Origin: JAJXUB01 sp047974805
GTDB lineage: Bacteria > Actinomycetota > Actinomycetes > Actinomycetales > Dermatophilaceae
Assembly (NCBI GenBank): GCA_047974805.1
Contig: JBKECS010000014.1
Location: forward strand, 1 to 33,617
DNA length: 33,617 nucleotides
Direction of reading: 5' to 3'
Shown here: positions 1 to 7,786 of the stretch, piece by piece
Layout: each line of letters starts with the position of its first letter
How positions within the stretch are numbered: position 1 is the first letter of the stretch
Position numbers and translations under genes: made by a program
The notes under the pieces: model-generated
Databases searched by the model: none
Told to the model about the DNA's origin: nothing
Seen by the model: the letters and a program-made list of their open reading frames with translations, nothing else

Positions 1-164
1 ACGATCCGGCTGAGGTGCTGCGCGAGCGGGGCCGGGTGGCTCTGGGCTCCGGGCCGCGATATGGCCAGCCTGGGCGGGGCTTTGCGCGGCTCAACTTCGC
101 CACCTCACCGGAGGTGCTCGAGGAGGTGCTGGACCGAGTCATCGCCGGCGCAACCGCCCAATGA
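1..164 (+). CDS. PLP-dependent aminotransferase, MalY/PatB type (3' end only)
   Basis: Only the last 53 residues are inside the window, read from base 3 to the TGA at 162-164. The visible tail contains GRVALGSGPRYG followed by RLNFATSP and a helix ending in ATAQ. In the MalY/PatB cystathionine beta-lyase subgroup of fold-type I PLP enzymes, the small C-terminal domain ends with a similar 'LNFATS' segment, whose arginine helps bind the substrate carboxylate. The likely role is C-S bond cleavage of cystathionine-like substrates, but the lysine that binds PLP lies outside the window. This is a family-level call; another class I/II aminotransferase is possible. A strong hairpin at 405-439 lies downstream. 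Confidence 0.6.
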   Translation, partial: DPAEVLRERGRVALGSGPRYGQPGRGFARLNFATSPEVLEEVLDRVIAGATAQ

Positions 165-404
165 TGCGGGAGCTCGCCACCAGGTCCACGAACACCAGCG
201 TTCGGGCCAGATTCCGGCACTGCCCGCACACGGCCCCCCATTGAGGATGGTGAAGTCTCCGGGGCCAACGTTGGAGAGATGTCGATATCGAAGCGCCGTG
301 AGCCGGCGCAGCGTCGCCGAATCAGAGGGCGAGGCGGTCGATGCGCTGAGATCGAGGGGTTGCTATGGGTTTTCGATGACTTCTTGAAGCCCCGTAACCT
401 TCGA
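165..404. other. Intergenic stretch without a recognisable gene
   Basis: Between the aminotransferase stop and the hairpin at 405 I see no ORF with plausible protein character. The plus-strand reading frame that crosses this stretch gives an arginine/proline-rich shadow translation. No tRNA, repeat or convincing promoter was seen. Together with the terminator and the left end of the insertion sequence, it makes up the gene-free stretch 165-542. Confidence 0.5.
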
Positions 405-439
405 AGTCCCGGAAACCCTTGAGTTTCCGGGACTCTTTT
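405..439. terminator. Intrinsic terminator, perfect 12-bp stem
   Basis: The arms at 405-416 (AGTCCCGGAAAC) and 423-434 are perfect reverse complements around a 6-nt loop. On the plus strand the stem is followed by CTTTT, so it can end transcripts arriving from the aminotransferase gene. Read on the minus strand, it lay just beyond the 3' end of tRNA-Pro before the insertion sequence arrived, so it may also have ended the tRNA transcript. That side has only a short run of T. Confidence 0.8.
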
Positions 440-452
440 GTCGGGCTGACAG
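438..452. repeat. Left target-site duplication of the IS element
   Basis: The 15 bases directly left of the IS (TTGTCGGGCTGACAG) match the 15 bases directly right of it at 1791-1805 (TGGTCGGGCTGACAG) at 14 positions; the innermost 13 are identical. This copy is a stranded fragment of the tRNA-Pro 3' end. Its one difference changes the tRNA-strand CCA into CAA. Confidence 0.85.
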
Positions 453-480
453 TGTGCTGGCTCAGGACATCCCGGACACC
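453..480 (+). repeat. Left terminal inverted repeat of the IS
   Basis: It begins TGTGCTGGCTC and ends in a 17-bp block, AGGACATCCCGGACACC, that is identical in the reverse complement of the right end. Mismatches to the right end are at repeat positions 5, 8 and 11. Confidence 0.88.
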
Positions 481-502
481 TGGCTCAGGACATCCCGGAC
501 AG
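457..502 (+). repeat. 23-bp tandem duplication inside the left IS end
   Basis: A 23-bp unit beginning CTGGCTCAGG occurs twice head to tail, at 457-479 and 480-502, with only the last base differing. The unit holds most of the terminal repeat core. It may be a doubled transposase-binding site; the right end carries a single copy. Confidence 0.85.
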
Positions 503-542
503 ATGTCTCAAGCCATCCGCGACGCTGCGCTGATGCTCAGCC

Positions 543-1757
543 ATGTCGAAGGCACGCCTGGTTATCACCGCCGTTGTCGTGGAGAAGCGACCCGTCGCCG
601 AGGTCGTCGCGACCTACGGCGTGTCCCGCTCGAGGCTCTACGAGCTCCTCGCCCGCTACCGAGACGAGGGCGAGGCTGCGTTCGAACCCCGCTCCAAGAC
701 CCCCGAAGACCTCGCCGAGAGCAACCCCGCCCACGACCGTCGACCTGGTCCTCACACTGCGCAAGCAGCTCCTCGAGGCCGGCCACGACACCGGCGCCGA
801 AACCATCGCCTGGCACCTGACCCACCACCACGACGTGACCCTGTCGCGGGCCACGATCCACCGGATCCTGACCCCCCACGGCGCCGTCACCCCCAGCCGC
901 GGAAGCGACCCAAGTCGTCCTACATCCGGTTCGAAGCAGCGATGCCCAACGAGTGCTGGCAGTCCGACTTCACCCACTACCCGCTCACCGACACCGCAAC
1001 CTTTCCCAAGGGCGTCGAGATCATCACGTGGCTCGACGACTGCACCCATTATGTCCTGCACGTGTCGGCACACCGGGCGATCACCACCCCGATCGTGACG
1101 GCCACCTTCCGCAAAGCCGCAGGTCAGCACGGCATCCCCACATCAACCCTCACCGACAACGGCATGGTCTACACCGTCCGCCTGGCCGGCATCGGACACC
1201 GAGGCGACCGCAACGGCTTCAAGCAACAGCTCCGCAACTGGCACGTGGTGCAGAAGAACTCCCGGCCCAACCACCCCACCACCTGCGGCAAGGTCGAACG
1301 CGTCCAGCAGACGCTGAAGAACTGGCTGCGTACCCGACCCGACCAGCCCGCCACCATCACCGAACTACAGGTGCTGCTGGACCAGTTCCGGCACGAGTAC
1401 AACACCACCCGGCCCCACCGTTCGCTACCGCACCAGGCCACCCCGGCGGCGCTCTACAACACCATACCCAAAGCCGTCCCCGGCCCCACCCGCGACAGCG
1501 ACACCCACAACCGGGTCCGCCACGACCGCGTCGACAAATCCGGCACCATCACCCTGCGCGTACACGGCCAACTCCGCCACACCGGCGTGGGCCGAACCCA
1601 CAAGGCAACCCACGTCATCCCGCTCGTCCAAGACCTCGACGTCCGCATCGCCAACGCCTCCACCGGCGAACTCCTGCGCGAACTCACCATCGACACCAGT
1701 AAGGACTACCAGCCACAAACCCCGAAACGAAGAACACCCGAACCCACGATTCCGTAG
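543..1757 (+). CDS. IS481-family transposase with two compensating frame disturbances
   Basis: The gene encodes a DDE transposase that would move the surrounding element. The open frame of 404 codons starts with an N-terminal helix-turn-helix (VVATYGVSRSRLYELLARY). After a disturbed stretch it resumes at RKRPKSSYIRFE and runs through an rve integrase core: first Asp in ECWQSDFTHY, second Asp in TLTDNG, catalytic Glu in CGKVERVQQT, then YNTTRPHRSL. Codons from about 695 to 893 make no sense in this frame. In the next frame the same bases encode the expected TTVDLVLTLRKQLLEAG and ETIAWHLTHHH. One shift lies near 693-708 and the reverse shift in the C run at 890-894. Either the copy is damaged or the assembly has indels in C runs. 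The family call is firm; activity is doubtful. Confidence 0.85.
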   Translation: MSKARLVITAVVVEKRPVAEVVATYGVSRSRLYELLARYRDEGEAAFEPRSKTPEDLAESNPAHDRRPGPHTAQAAPRGRPRHRRRNHRLAPDPPPRRDPVAGHDPPDPDPPRRRHPQPRKRPKSSYIRFEAAMPNECWQSDFTHYPLTDTATFPKGVEIITWLDDCTHYVLHVSAHRAITTPIVTATFRKAAGQHGIPTSTLTDNGMVYTVRLAGIGHRGDRNGFKQQLRNWHVVQKNSRPNHPTTCGKVERVQQTLKNWLRTRPDQPATITELQVLLDQFRHEYNTTRPHRSLPHQATPAALYNTIPKAVPGPTRDSDTHNRVRHDRVDKSGTITLRVHGQLRHTGVGRTHKATHVIPLVQDLDVRIANASTGELLRELTIDTSKDYQPQTPKRRTPEPTIP

Positions 1758-1762
1758 GTTCG

Positions 1763-1790
1763 GGTGTCCGGGATGTCCTAAGACATCACA
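1763..1790 (-). repeat. Right terminal inverted repeat of the IS
   Basis: Read inward on the minus strand it starts TGTGATGTCTT and then matches the left end exactly for 17 bp. It follows the transposase stop by 5 bases and ends directly against the CCA of the tRNA-Pro gene. Confidence 0.88.
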
Positions 1791-1867
<77 letters not shown>

Positions 1868-2028
1868 TGACGGGCCCCGCCTGCGGGGCCGACGAAACCC
1901 TACCGGACAGCCGGCCTACTCTCCGAATCCCTGTCCTTCGCCGCCCTCCGGCATGTAACCTCCTGCCAGTGGGGACATCTGGTCTTCACCGACCGGGGGT
2001 GGTAACCGGCCTCGGCCATAGCCATTTT

Positions 2029-2034
2029 GAGAGG
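2029..2034 (+). promoter_or_regulatory. Ribosome binding site of the protease gene
   Basis: GAGAGG lies 8 nt before the ATG at 2043 and supports that start. Confidence 0.7.
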
Positions 2035-2042
2035 TATCGACC

Positions 2043-2936
2043 ATGCGTTCTGCTCTCAGACCGGTTCTTGTAGCCGCCTCAGCCATCGCCATGGTGTCCG
2101 GCTCTGCCGTGGCCGCTAATGCCATCACCGGTGGCGAACCCGACGGCGAAGGCCACCCCAACGTCGCACTTATCCTGTTTTACGACGCGAACGACCACTA
2201 CCGATACCGGTGCTCGGCCACTCTGGTGGCGCCGACCGTCCTGGTGACTGCGGCTCACTGCAGCTACGAGATCGAGGGGCGCACCATCGCAACGTTCACC
2301 TCCGATATTGCGCAAACGGCGCCGTCGGGCATTCCACCAGCCACCGATGTCGCCGCGGATGGCACCAGCCAGACCGGATACACGCAGACCGGAACATTCG
2401 TCGACAGCCGTGGACGCACCTGGTTCACCGGCGTCTCCCACGCGCATCCGGACTATTCCGATTTCACCGACCTGGCGACCTGGAATGACGTCGGTGTCGT
2501 CGTTCTCGACGATGCGCCGCCGGTCGAGCCGGCCACTGTGGCGCCCGCCGGCCTGCTGGACACCATTCCCACGAAGAGCCTGAGCCACACCAACGTGACG
2601 ATCGTCGGGTACGGCACCGAGGTCCGCAAACCGGACGGCGGACCACAAAAGCCCGAAGCGATGAGCTACCCATTGCTGCGCCGCGTGACCGATGCCCCCG
2701 GGCAGAAGCTCACCCCCCAGATCCTGCAGGTCAACGGCAACCCCAACGACGTCCGGGGCGGCGGCGGCTCGTGTTTCGGTGACTCCGGTGGACCGTCCTT
2801 CTACCAGGGATACCAGGTGACCGTGACGTCATACGGCTACACCAACAACTGCCGCTATCTCGATGGCCTCCAGCGCATCGACATCCCGGTCGTGCAGGAC
2901 TGGCTGAAGACCTTCGGGATCAACCCAGCCGCATAG
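2043..2936 (+). CDS. Secreted trypsin-like serine protease (family S1)
   Basis: This 297-residue exported endopeptidase of the chymotrypsin fold has a Sec signal peptide: Arg near the N-terminus, a hydrophobic core, and an AANA site at residues 24-27. Catalytic residues are visible: His72 in VTAAHC, Asp149 in WNDVGVVVLD and Ser248 in CFGDSGGP. Cys73 and Cys244 are conserved cysteines; Cys59 and Cys270 could also pair. ITGG starts at residue 28, the position of the active N-terminus (IVGG) of trypsins. Cleavage after residue 27 would therefore release an enzyme without a propeptide. The gene stands alone, divergent from tRNA-Pro and convergent with der, and looks like an accessory gene in a core neighbourhood. 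Family certain, substrate unknown. Confidence 0.9.
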   Translation: MRSALRPVLVAASAIAMVSGSAVAANAITGGEPDGEGHPNVALILFYDANDHYRYRCSATLVAPTVLVTAAHCSYEIEGRTIATFTSDIAQTAPSGIPPATDVAADGTSQTGYTQTGTFVDSRGRTWFTGVSHAHPDYSDFTDLATWNDVGVVVLDDAPPVEPATVAPAGLLDTIPTKSLSHTNVTIVGYGTEVRKPDGGPQKPEAMSYPLLRRVTDAPGQKLTPQILQVNGNPNDVRGGGGSCFGDSGGPSFYQGYQVTVTSYGYTNNCRYLDGLQRIDIPVVQDWLKTFGINPAA

Positions 2937-2952
2937 GAACCCCAGCGAGTGT

Positions 2953-2996
2953 GCTGAGCCCGTCCGAGCCCGACCGGGATCTTCGGACGGCTCAGC
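2953..2996. terminator. Hairpin between convergent protease and der genes
   Basis: GCTGAGCCCGTCCGA at 2953-2967 pairs with 2983-2996 with a single bulged base and a 15-nt loop. It lies 16 bases after the protease stop and covers the der stop codon at 2992-2994. Position and strength suggest a shared, bidirectional terminator. There is no clear T run, so the class is uncertain. Confidence 0.5.
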
Positions 2997-4452
2997 GCTT
3001 GCGCCGCTCGCGCACCCTGACCGAGATCTCGATCGGCGTGCCGTCAAAGCCGAACTCTTCACGCAGCCGACGCTCGACGAACCGTCGATAGCCGGCCTCG
3101 ATGAACCCCGAAGTGAACAACACGAAGCGCGGCGGGCGCGTCCCGGCTTGAGTCGCGAAGAGGATCCGTGGCTGCTTCCCGCCCCGGACAGGGTGCGGGT
3201 GCGCCGACACCACCTCGCCGAGGAACGCGTTCAGGCGCGCTGTCGGGATCCGCATGTCCCACGACGCCAGCGCCTCATCCAGGGCGGGCACGAGGCGGTC
3301 AACGTGTCGGCCCGTGCGGGCGGAGACGTTGACGTGCGGCGCCCACTGGACCTGCACCAGCTCCCGGTCGATCTCCCGCTGCAGGTAGTAGCGCCGCTCT
3401 TCGTCCGTGGTGTCCCACTTGTTGTAGGCAATGACCAATGCCCGTCCTGCGTCGATCACCTGCTGCACGACACGGATGTCCTGCTCGGTGATCGACGAAC
3501 CGGCATCGATAAGGACCACGGCCACTTCGGCCTTCTCCAATGCCCCCTGGGTGCGCAGCGAGGCATAGAAGTCTGCCCCCCGAGACTGGTGCACCCGTCG
3601 CCGTATGCCGGCAGTGTCCACGAACCGCCACGGCCGTCCGCCCAGCTCGATGATCTCGTCCACCGGATCCCGCGTCGTCCCGGCGACATCGTCCACCACG
3701 ACGCGCTCGGCGCCGACCAGCTTGTTGAGCATGGAGGACTTGCCGACGTTCGGCCGCCCGATCAGCGCCACCCGCCGAGGCCCGCCCGGCGCAAAGGCAC
3801 CACCGACGGCAGAGACCTCCGGCAACACCGCCAGCAGGGCGTCCAGAGCGTCCCCACTGCCCCGGCCATGCAACGCCGACACCGGCCACGGTTGACCCAG
3901 GCCCAGATTCCACAACCCAGCCGCGTCGGACTCGAATCGTTGATCATCAACCTTGTTCGCCACGAGGACGACCGGCTTGCTGGCCCGGCGCAGGAGCTTC
4001 ACGACCGCCTCATCGTCATCCATTGCCCCCACCACCGCGTCAACGACGAAGACGACGACGTCGGCAAGGTCGACGGCGATCTCGGCCTGCTCGGCCACCC
4101 GCAGATGAATGCCGGTGGCATCGACCGTCCAGCCACCGGTGTCGACCAGGGTGAACCGGCGCCCGGACCACTCCGCGTCGTAGCCCACCCGGTCCCGGGT
4201 CACCCCGGGGACGTCCTCCACCACCGCTTCACGGCGTCCGATGATCCGATTGACCAAGGTGGACTTGCCGACATTCGGGCGCCCGATCACCGCGACGACC
4301 GGCAGCGGGCCCTCTCCCGCCTGGCCCGGCCCTCCCGCATCGGTGTCGTCGAGCAGGACCCGGTCGTCCTCGGTCAGGTCGAACTCCTCCAGCCCGACCC
4401 GCAGCGCGTGTTCGATCGCCTCCTGACTCCGCGGAGTGAGCTGATCGCTCAT
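2992..4452 (-). CDS. der: Ribosome-associated GTPase Der (EngA)
   Basis: Der is an essential GTPase with two G domains in tandem that acts in maturation of the 50S ribosomal subunit. The 486-residue protein has a first P-loop GRPNVGKST at 57-65, DTGG at 104-107 and NKVD at 166-169. The second P-loop GRPNVGKSS is at about 232-240, with DTAG at 279-282 and NKWD at 344-347. A C-terminal KH-like domain ends in a basic RRKR tail. The first 50 residues are an acidic extension before G domain 1, which is common in actinobacterial Der. The ATG start at 4452 overlaps the cmk stop (ATGA), so translation is probably coupled to cmk. It is the last gene of its operon. Confidence 0.97.
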   Translation of the reverse strand: MSDQLTPRSQEAIEHALRVGLEEFDLTEDDRVLLDDTDAGGPGQAGEGPLPVVAVIGRPNVGKSTLVNRIIGRREAVVEDVPGVTRDRVGYDAEWSGRRFTLVDTGGWTVDATGIHLRVAEQAEIAVDLADVVVFVVDAVVGAMDDDEAVVKLLRRASKPVVLVANKVDDQRFESDAAGLWNLGLGQPWPVSALHGRGSGDALDALLAVLPEVSAVGGAFAPGGPRRVALIGRPNVGKSSMLNKLVGAERVVVDDVAGTTRDPVDEIIELGGRPWRFVDTAGIRRRVHQSRGADFYASLRTQGALEKAEVAVVLIDAGSSITEQDIRVVQQVIDAGRALVIAYNKWDTTDEERRYYLQREIDRELVQVQWAPHVNVSARTGRHVDRLVPALDEALASWDMRIPTARLNAFLGEVVSAHPHPVRGGKQPRILFATQAGTRPPRFVLFTSGFIEAGYRRFVERRLREEFGFDGTPIEISVRVRERRKR

Positions 4453-5138
4453 GAGCCTGCCCGTCCGTTCACGATGTCGAGGACGGCTTGCACGGCCTGT
4501 GCGAAGTCCAGCTCCGAGGTGTCCACGACAAGCACGCCCTCGGCTGCCTCCTGGAAGTTGGACACCGTGGAATCCGCGGCATCGCGGGCAACGACCTGGT
4601 CGCGAATCGCTGCGAGGGCCTCGGCTTCGGCATGGCCATGCACCTCGGTGGAACGTCGCGCCAAGCGTTGCTCCTCGCTGGCGATCAACAGCAGGCGCAC
4701 GTCGGCGTCGGGGGCAACGACGGTGGTGATGTCCCGACCCTCGGCGACCACTCCCCCAGTGGCCTCGGCGATCCAGGTCATCGCCTCTCGCTGTCGCTGC
4801 TGCAAGATCGGGCGCACCAGGGTGTTCGTGGCGACCTGAGAGACCGCCGATGTCACCGCCTCGCTGCGGATATCGGTCCCGATGTCCTGACCGTCCATCA
4901 CGACATCGGGAGAGAGTGGGTCGCTGCCTTGGACCAGGGGCATATCCCGCGCGGCGTCAGCAACCGCCTCCCAGTCGCTCACATCGATCCCGGTGTGCTG
5001 GCACCACCAGGTCAGCGCTCGATACATCGCCCCGGTGTCCAGATAGCCGATGTTCAACGCGTGGGCGACCGCGCGGGACACGCTTGACTTGCCCGAACCG
5101 GAGGGGCCGTCGACGGCGATGGTCAGTGCGCTACTCAC
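4449..5138 (-). CDS. cmk: Cytidylate kinase
   Basis: Cmk phosphorylates CMP and dCMP with ATP in pyrimidine nucleotide recycling. From GTG at 5138 the product has 229 residues, the normal length. The P-loop GPSGSGKSS is at residues 11-19, followed by GYLDTGAMYRALTWW, which is typical of this kinase, and EGRDITTVVAPDA further on. The reading frame stays open to 5435, but the extra residues are a shadow of tyrA and have no family character. The GTG is therefore the natural start, with an AGGA about 10 nt upstream. It follows tyrA by 43 nt and overlaps der by 4 nt. Confidence 0.95.
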   Translation of the reverse strand: MSSALTIAVDGPSGSGKSSVSRAVAHALNIGYLDTGAMYRALTWWCQHTGIDVSDWEAVADAARDMPLVQGSDPLSPDVVMDGQDIGTDIRSEAVTSAVSQVATNTLVRPILQQRQREAMTWIAEATGGVVAEGRDITTVVAPDADVRLLLIASEEQRLARRSTEVHGHAEAEALAAIRDQVVARDAADSTVSNFQEAAEGVLVVDTSELDFAQAVQAVLDIVNGRAGS

Positions 5139-5181
5139 GGGGGCTGATCCTATTTCAGGGGAGACGACCCCGGCGACACGC

Positions 5182-6267
5182 TCAACCGTGCAGCCGCCAC
5201 CCGGCGTCGGCGAGGGCGCGTTCGAGCCGTGCCGCGGCATCGGGGACGACGAGGATTTCGGCCAGCCCGAACGGCATCCCCAGGCCGTGATCGAGGTGGA
5301 GTTCTTCGACGTTGACGCCGGCCTCCCCCACGTCGTGCAGCAGTCTGCCGAGCTCCCCCGGTGCGTCAGGGACAACCACCGAGACAACCACGTATGCCGT
5401 CTGCGCCCCACCGTGCTTGCCCGGCAGGCGGGCATACCCGAGATTGCCGTCCTCGATGGCCGCTGCGATCGTTGCCCGGGCCCCGGGGGCTTCTGCCTGC
5501 GGGGTGTCCTCCAGGTGGGCCAATGCGGTGCGGACCTGGCTCAAGTCAGCGATCAGGGCATCGAGCACCACGCCGACGGCAGCGGCGTTCGCGGTGAGGA
5601 TCTGCGTCCACAACTGCGAGTCACTGGCGGCGATTCGGGTGACGTCCCGCAGGCCGGGACCGGCAAGGCCCACCGCGGAATCCGGCAGGCCGGTCAGGCG
5701 TGCGGCGACCAGGCTGGCCGCGAGCTGAGGCACGTGGGAGACCGCGGCCACGGCCGCGTCGTGCTCAGCCGGAGGCAACACGCTCACCGCCCCGCCGACA
5801 TCCCTGCCGATGGCCGCGACTGCGTCGACGGCGCCGGCGCGGGTGTCCGGGCCGGGCGCGACCACCCATGCGCGGCCCTCGAACAAGTCACCCCGGGCGG
5901 CCATCACCCCGGACCGCTCACGCCCGGCCATGGGGTGGCAGCCGACGTAGCGAGCGGTGTCGGCCGCAGCGGTGGCCACTGCGGACAGTACCGACCCCTT
6001 GACCGAGGCGACATCGGTGACGATCGACTCGGGCCACCGCGCCAGCGCCTCGACCACCAAGGCTCCGGTGACGTCCGGCGGTGCCCCCACGATGACCATG
6101 TCCGGTGAACTCGCAGGGCGCCCCACGACTCCCGCGCCAAGGTCAGCGGCCAACGCGGCAGCGGTCGGAGACTGGTCTTCCAAGGTGACGGCATACCCAG
6201 CCTTGGTCAGGGCCAGCCCCAGGCTGGTTCCGATGAGACCGGTGCCGATGATGTGCACCCGGGTCAC
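5182..6267 (-). CDS. tyrA: Prephenate dehydrogenase with C-terminal ACT domain
   Basis: The enzyme oxidatively decarboxylates prephenate to 4-hydroxyphenylpyruvate in tyrosine synthesis. The 361-residue protein begins with a nucleotide-binding GTGLIGTSLG motif at 8-17. The TDVASVKGSV and GCHPMAGRERSG segments follow, as in the TyrA catalytic core. An ACT domain covers about residues 290-355 (VVVPDAPGELGRLL), suggesting feedback control by tyrosine or a related amino acid. NAD is the likelier cofactor, but the sequence does not prove it. The start is GTG at 6267, overlapping the rluB stop as GTGA. A tyrA gene inside this scp-cmk-der operon is, from memory, a Micrococcales feature. Confidence 0.94.
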   Translation of the reverse strand: MTRVHIIGTGLIGTSLGLALTKAGYAVTLEDQSPTAAALAADLGAGVVGRPASSPDMVIVGAPPDVTGALVVEALARWPESIVTDVASVKGSVLSAVATAAADTARYVGCHPMAGRERSGVMAARGDLFEGRAWVVAPGPDTRAGAVDAVAAIGRDVGGAVSVLPPAEHDAAVAAVSHVPQLAASLVAARLTGLPDSAVGLAGPGLRDVTRIAASDSQLWTQILTANAAAVGVVLDALIADLSQVRTALAHLEDTPQAEAPGARATIAAAIEDGNLGYARLPGKHGGAQTAYVVVSVVVPDAPGELGRLLHDVGEAGVNVEELHLDHGLGMPFGLAEILVVPDAAARLERALADAGWRLHG

Positions 6268-7169
6268 ATGCCCACCTCCTTGTACAGGGCCCGCACCTCG
6301 GCAGCAGACAGGGCGCGGGTCCGTCCAGGGCGGGTGTCCCCGAGATGGACCGGACCGACCTGGGTGCGGGACAACGCCTCGACTGGATGTCCGACGGCCG
6401 CCAACATCCGCCGGACGATGTGTTTGCGGCCCTCATGCAACACGATTTCCACGGCGGCACGTCCCGGGGCGGAGTCGATGACCCGGAACGAGTCGGCCCG
6501 GGCGAGACCGTCGTCGAGCTCCACCCCCTCCCGGAGTCGTTTTCCCAGGTCACGAGGGACAGGACCGGGAATGATGGCAACATACGTCTTGGGCACGCCG
6601 TATTTGGGGTGCTGCAACCGGTGAGCCAGCTCGCCGTCGTTGGTCAACAACAGCAGCCCTTCGGTGTCCGCGTCCAGTCGACCGACATGAAACAGCCGTT
6701 CGCCGGTGCGGGTGAGGTAGTCGGCGATGCTCGGCCGACCGAGGTCGTCATCCATCGTCGTGACGACTCCCAGCGGTTTATTGAAGGCGAGATAGACGCT
6801 CGTCGTGTCGAGCACAATGCGTTCGCCGTCGACGTGGATGACCTGGCGGGCGGGATCGATCCGCACGCCCAGTTCGCGTACGATGACCCCGTCGACTTGG
6901 ACCCGACCAGCGGAAATGATCGCCTCACAGGCGCGGCGAGATCCAAGCCCCGCCCCGGCCAGGAGCTTCTGCAGACGTACCCCATCCGGATCGTGGACGT
7001 CCACCTCGGGCGTAAGGTTCTCCGGTCGCGCCGGAGCACTACGACCGGGTCGAGAGGCGCGCCCTTGCCCTGGGGTTCGCTGTGGTCCGGCGACCCGGGC
7101 AGGACGCCCGCCGCGGCGAGGTGGGCGCGGACCATCGCCGGCGCGGCCTCGACCTGTTGACGCATTCAC
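6264..7169 (-). CDS. rluB: 23S rRNA pseudouridine synthase, RluB type
   Basis: The enzyme converts a uridine in the peptidyl-transferase region of 23S rRNA to pseudouridine. The product from GTG at 7169 has 301 residues. A low-complexity Gly/Arg/Pro tail covers 1-60, an S4 RNA-binding domain about 64-105, and the catalytic domain follows with GRLDADTEGLLLLTNDG, in which Asp166 is the catalytic aspartate. HEGRKHIVRRML is also typical. The start was chosen because GTGA overlaps the scpB stop at 7166-7169; the open frame continues upstream only as a scpB shadow. The position next to scpAB matches mycobacteria. RluB versus RluE/F specificity is inferred from the S4 domain and context. Confidence 0.92.
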   Translation of the reverse strand: MNASTGRGRAGDGPRPPRRGGRPARVAGPQRTPGQGRASRPGRSAPARPENLTPEVDVHDPDGVRLQKLLAGAGLGSRRACEAIISAGRVQVDGVIVRELGVRIDPARQVIHVDGERIVLDTTSVYLAFNKPLGVVTTMDDDLGRPSIADYLTRTGERLFHVGRLDADTEGLLLLTNDGELAHRLQHPKYGVPKTYVAIIPGPVPRDLGKRLREGVELDDGLARADSFRVIDSAPGRAAVEIVLHEGRKHIVRRMLAAVGHPVEALSRTQVGPVHLGDTRPGRTRALSAAEVRALYKEVGM

Positions 7170-7786
7170 CAGCGTCCCTCCTCGACCAGTTCGTCCAGCA
7201 CATCGGCCTCGGGCAGGAACGGCGCCAATGCCGGGAGTTCTTCCAGGCTGGCCATGCCGAGGCGCTCGAGGAAGTAGTCCGTGGTGCCGTAGAGCACCGC
7301 CCCGCTGGTCTCGTCGTGGCCGACCTCGCTGATCAGGCCCCGGCTCAGCAGGGTCCGCACCACCCCGTCGACGTTGACGCCACGCACCGCGCTGACCCGG
7401 GAACGAGCCACCGGCTGGCGGTAGGCGATAACCGCCAGGGTCTCCAGGGCTGCCTGGGTCAACCGGGCTTGCTGACCGTCTAGGAGGAACTTCTCCACCA
7501 CGGGCGCATAGTCCGTGCGGCTGTAGATTCTCCAGCCGCCGCCGACGGCTCGAATGGTGAAGCCGCGACGTGCCGCGGCGTATTCCTCCTCCAACCGAGC
7601 CAGGGCCTGCTCGACATCTTCGACCGGGCGCTCCAGGGCGCTGGCCAGGGCGAGGGTGGGCACCGGCTGGTCCACGACCATCAGGACCGCCTCGATAGCC
7701 CCACGCAACCCACCGGCGAAGGCTTCGACATCGAAGACGACGGCATACGGCGTCTCCACCGCCGGATCTGGGGTCGACTCGCTCAT
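7166..7786 (-). CDS. scpB: Segregation and condensation protein B
   Basis: ScpB is the winged-helix (kite) subunit that dimerises and binds ScpA to form the SMC condensin complex. The 206-residue protein has the two tandem winged-helix regions of the family. These include GFTIRAVGGGWRIYSR, the highly conserved LTQAALETLAVIAYRQPV, and RGVNVDGVVRTLLSRGLI with TTDYFLERLG after it. The ATG at 7786 overlaps the scpA stop (ATGA), so ScpA and ScpB are probably co-translated in balance. No smc gene is in the window. Confidence 0.97.
   Translation of the reverse strand: MSESTPDPAVETPYAVVFDVEAFAGGLRGAIEAVLMVVDQPVPTLALASALERPVEDVEQALARLEEEYAAARRGFTIRAVGGGWRIYSRTDYAPVVEKFLLDGQQARLTQAALETLAVIAYRQPVARSRVSAVRGVNVDGVVRTLLSRGLISEVGHDETSGAVLYGTTDYFLERLGMASLEELPALAPFLPEADVLDELVEEGRW

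Larger units (their letters stand above)
453..1790 (+). mobile_element. IS481-family-like insertion sequence, 1338 bp
   Basis: The element is bounded by imperfect 28-bp inverted repeats starting with TGTG (453-480 and 1763-1790, 25 of 28 matching, the inner 17 identical). A 15-bp direct repeat flanks it. It carries one transposase gene in plus orientation. The TGT termini, the size and a long, variable target duplication fit what is known of the IS481 family. It sits in the 3' end of tRNA-Pro, and its right end abuts the encoded CCA of that tRNA. Confidence 0.88.

Noticed and set aside
61..387. Plus-strand open frame of 108 codons at the left edge
   Set aside because: Its first part is out of frame with the aminotransferase tail, which reads well to 164; the rest is Arg/Ser-rich without pattern.
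1873..1890. GC-rich hairpin (GGCCCCG stem) 5' of tRNA-Pro
   Set aside because: No T run and no gene ends there; it may be part of the tRNA promoter region, but nothing more can be supported.
3148..4839. Plus-strand open frame of 563 codons opposite der and cmk
   Set aside because: It is antisense to two certain genes, has no domain character and is rich in Arg, His and Pro, as expected of high-GC shadow frames.
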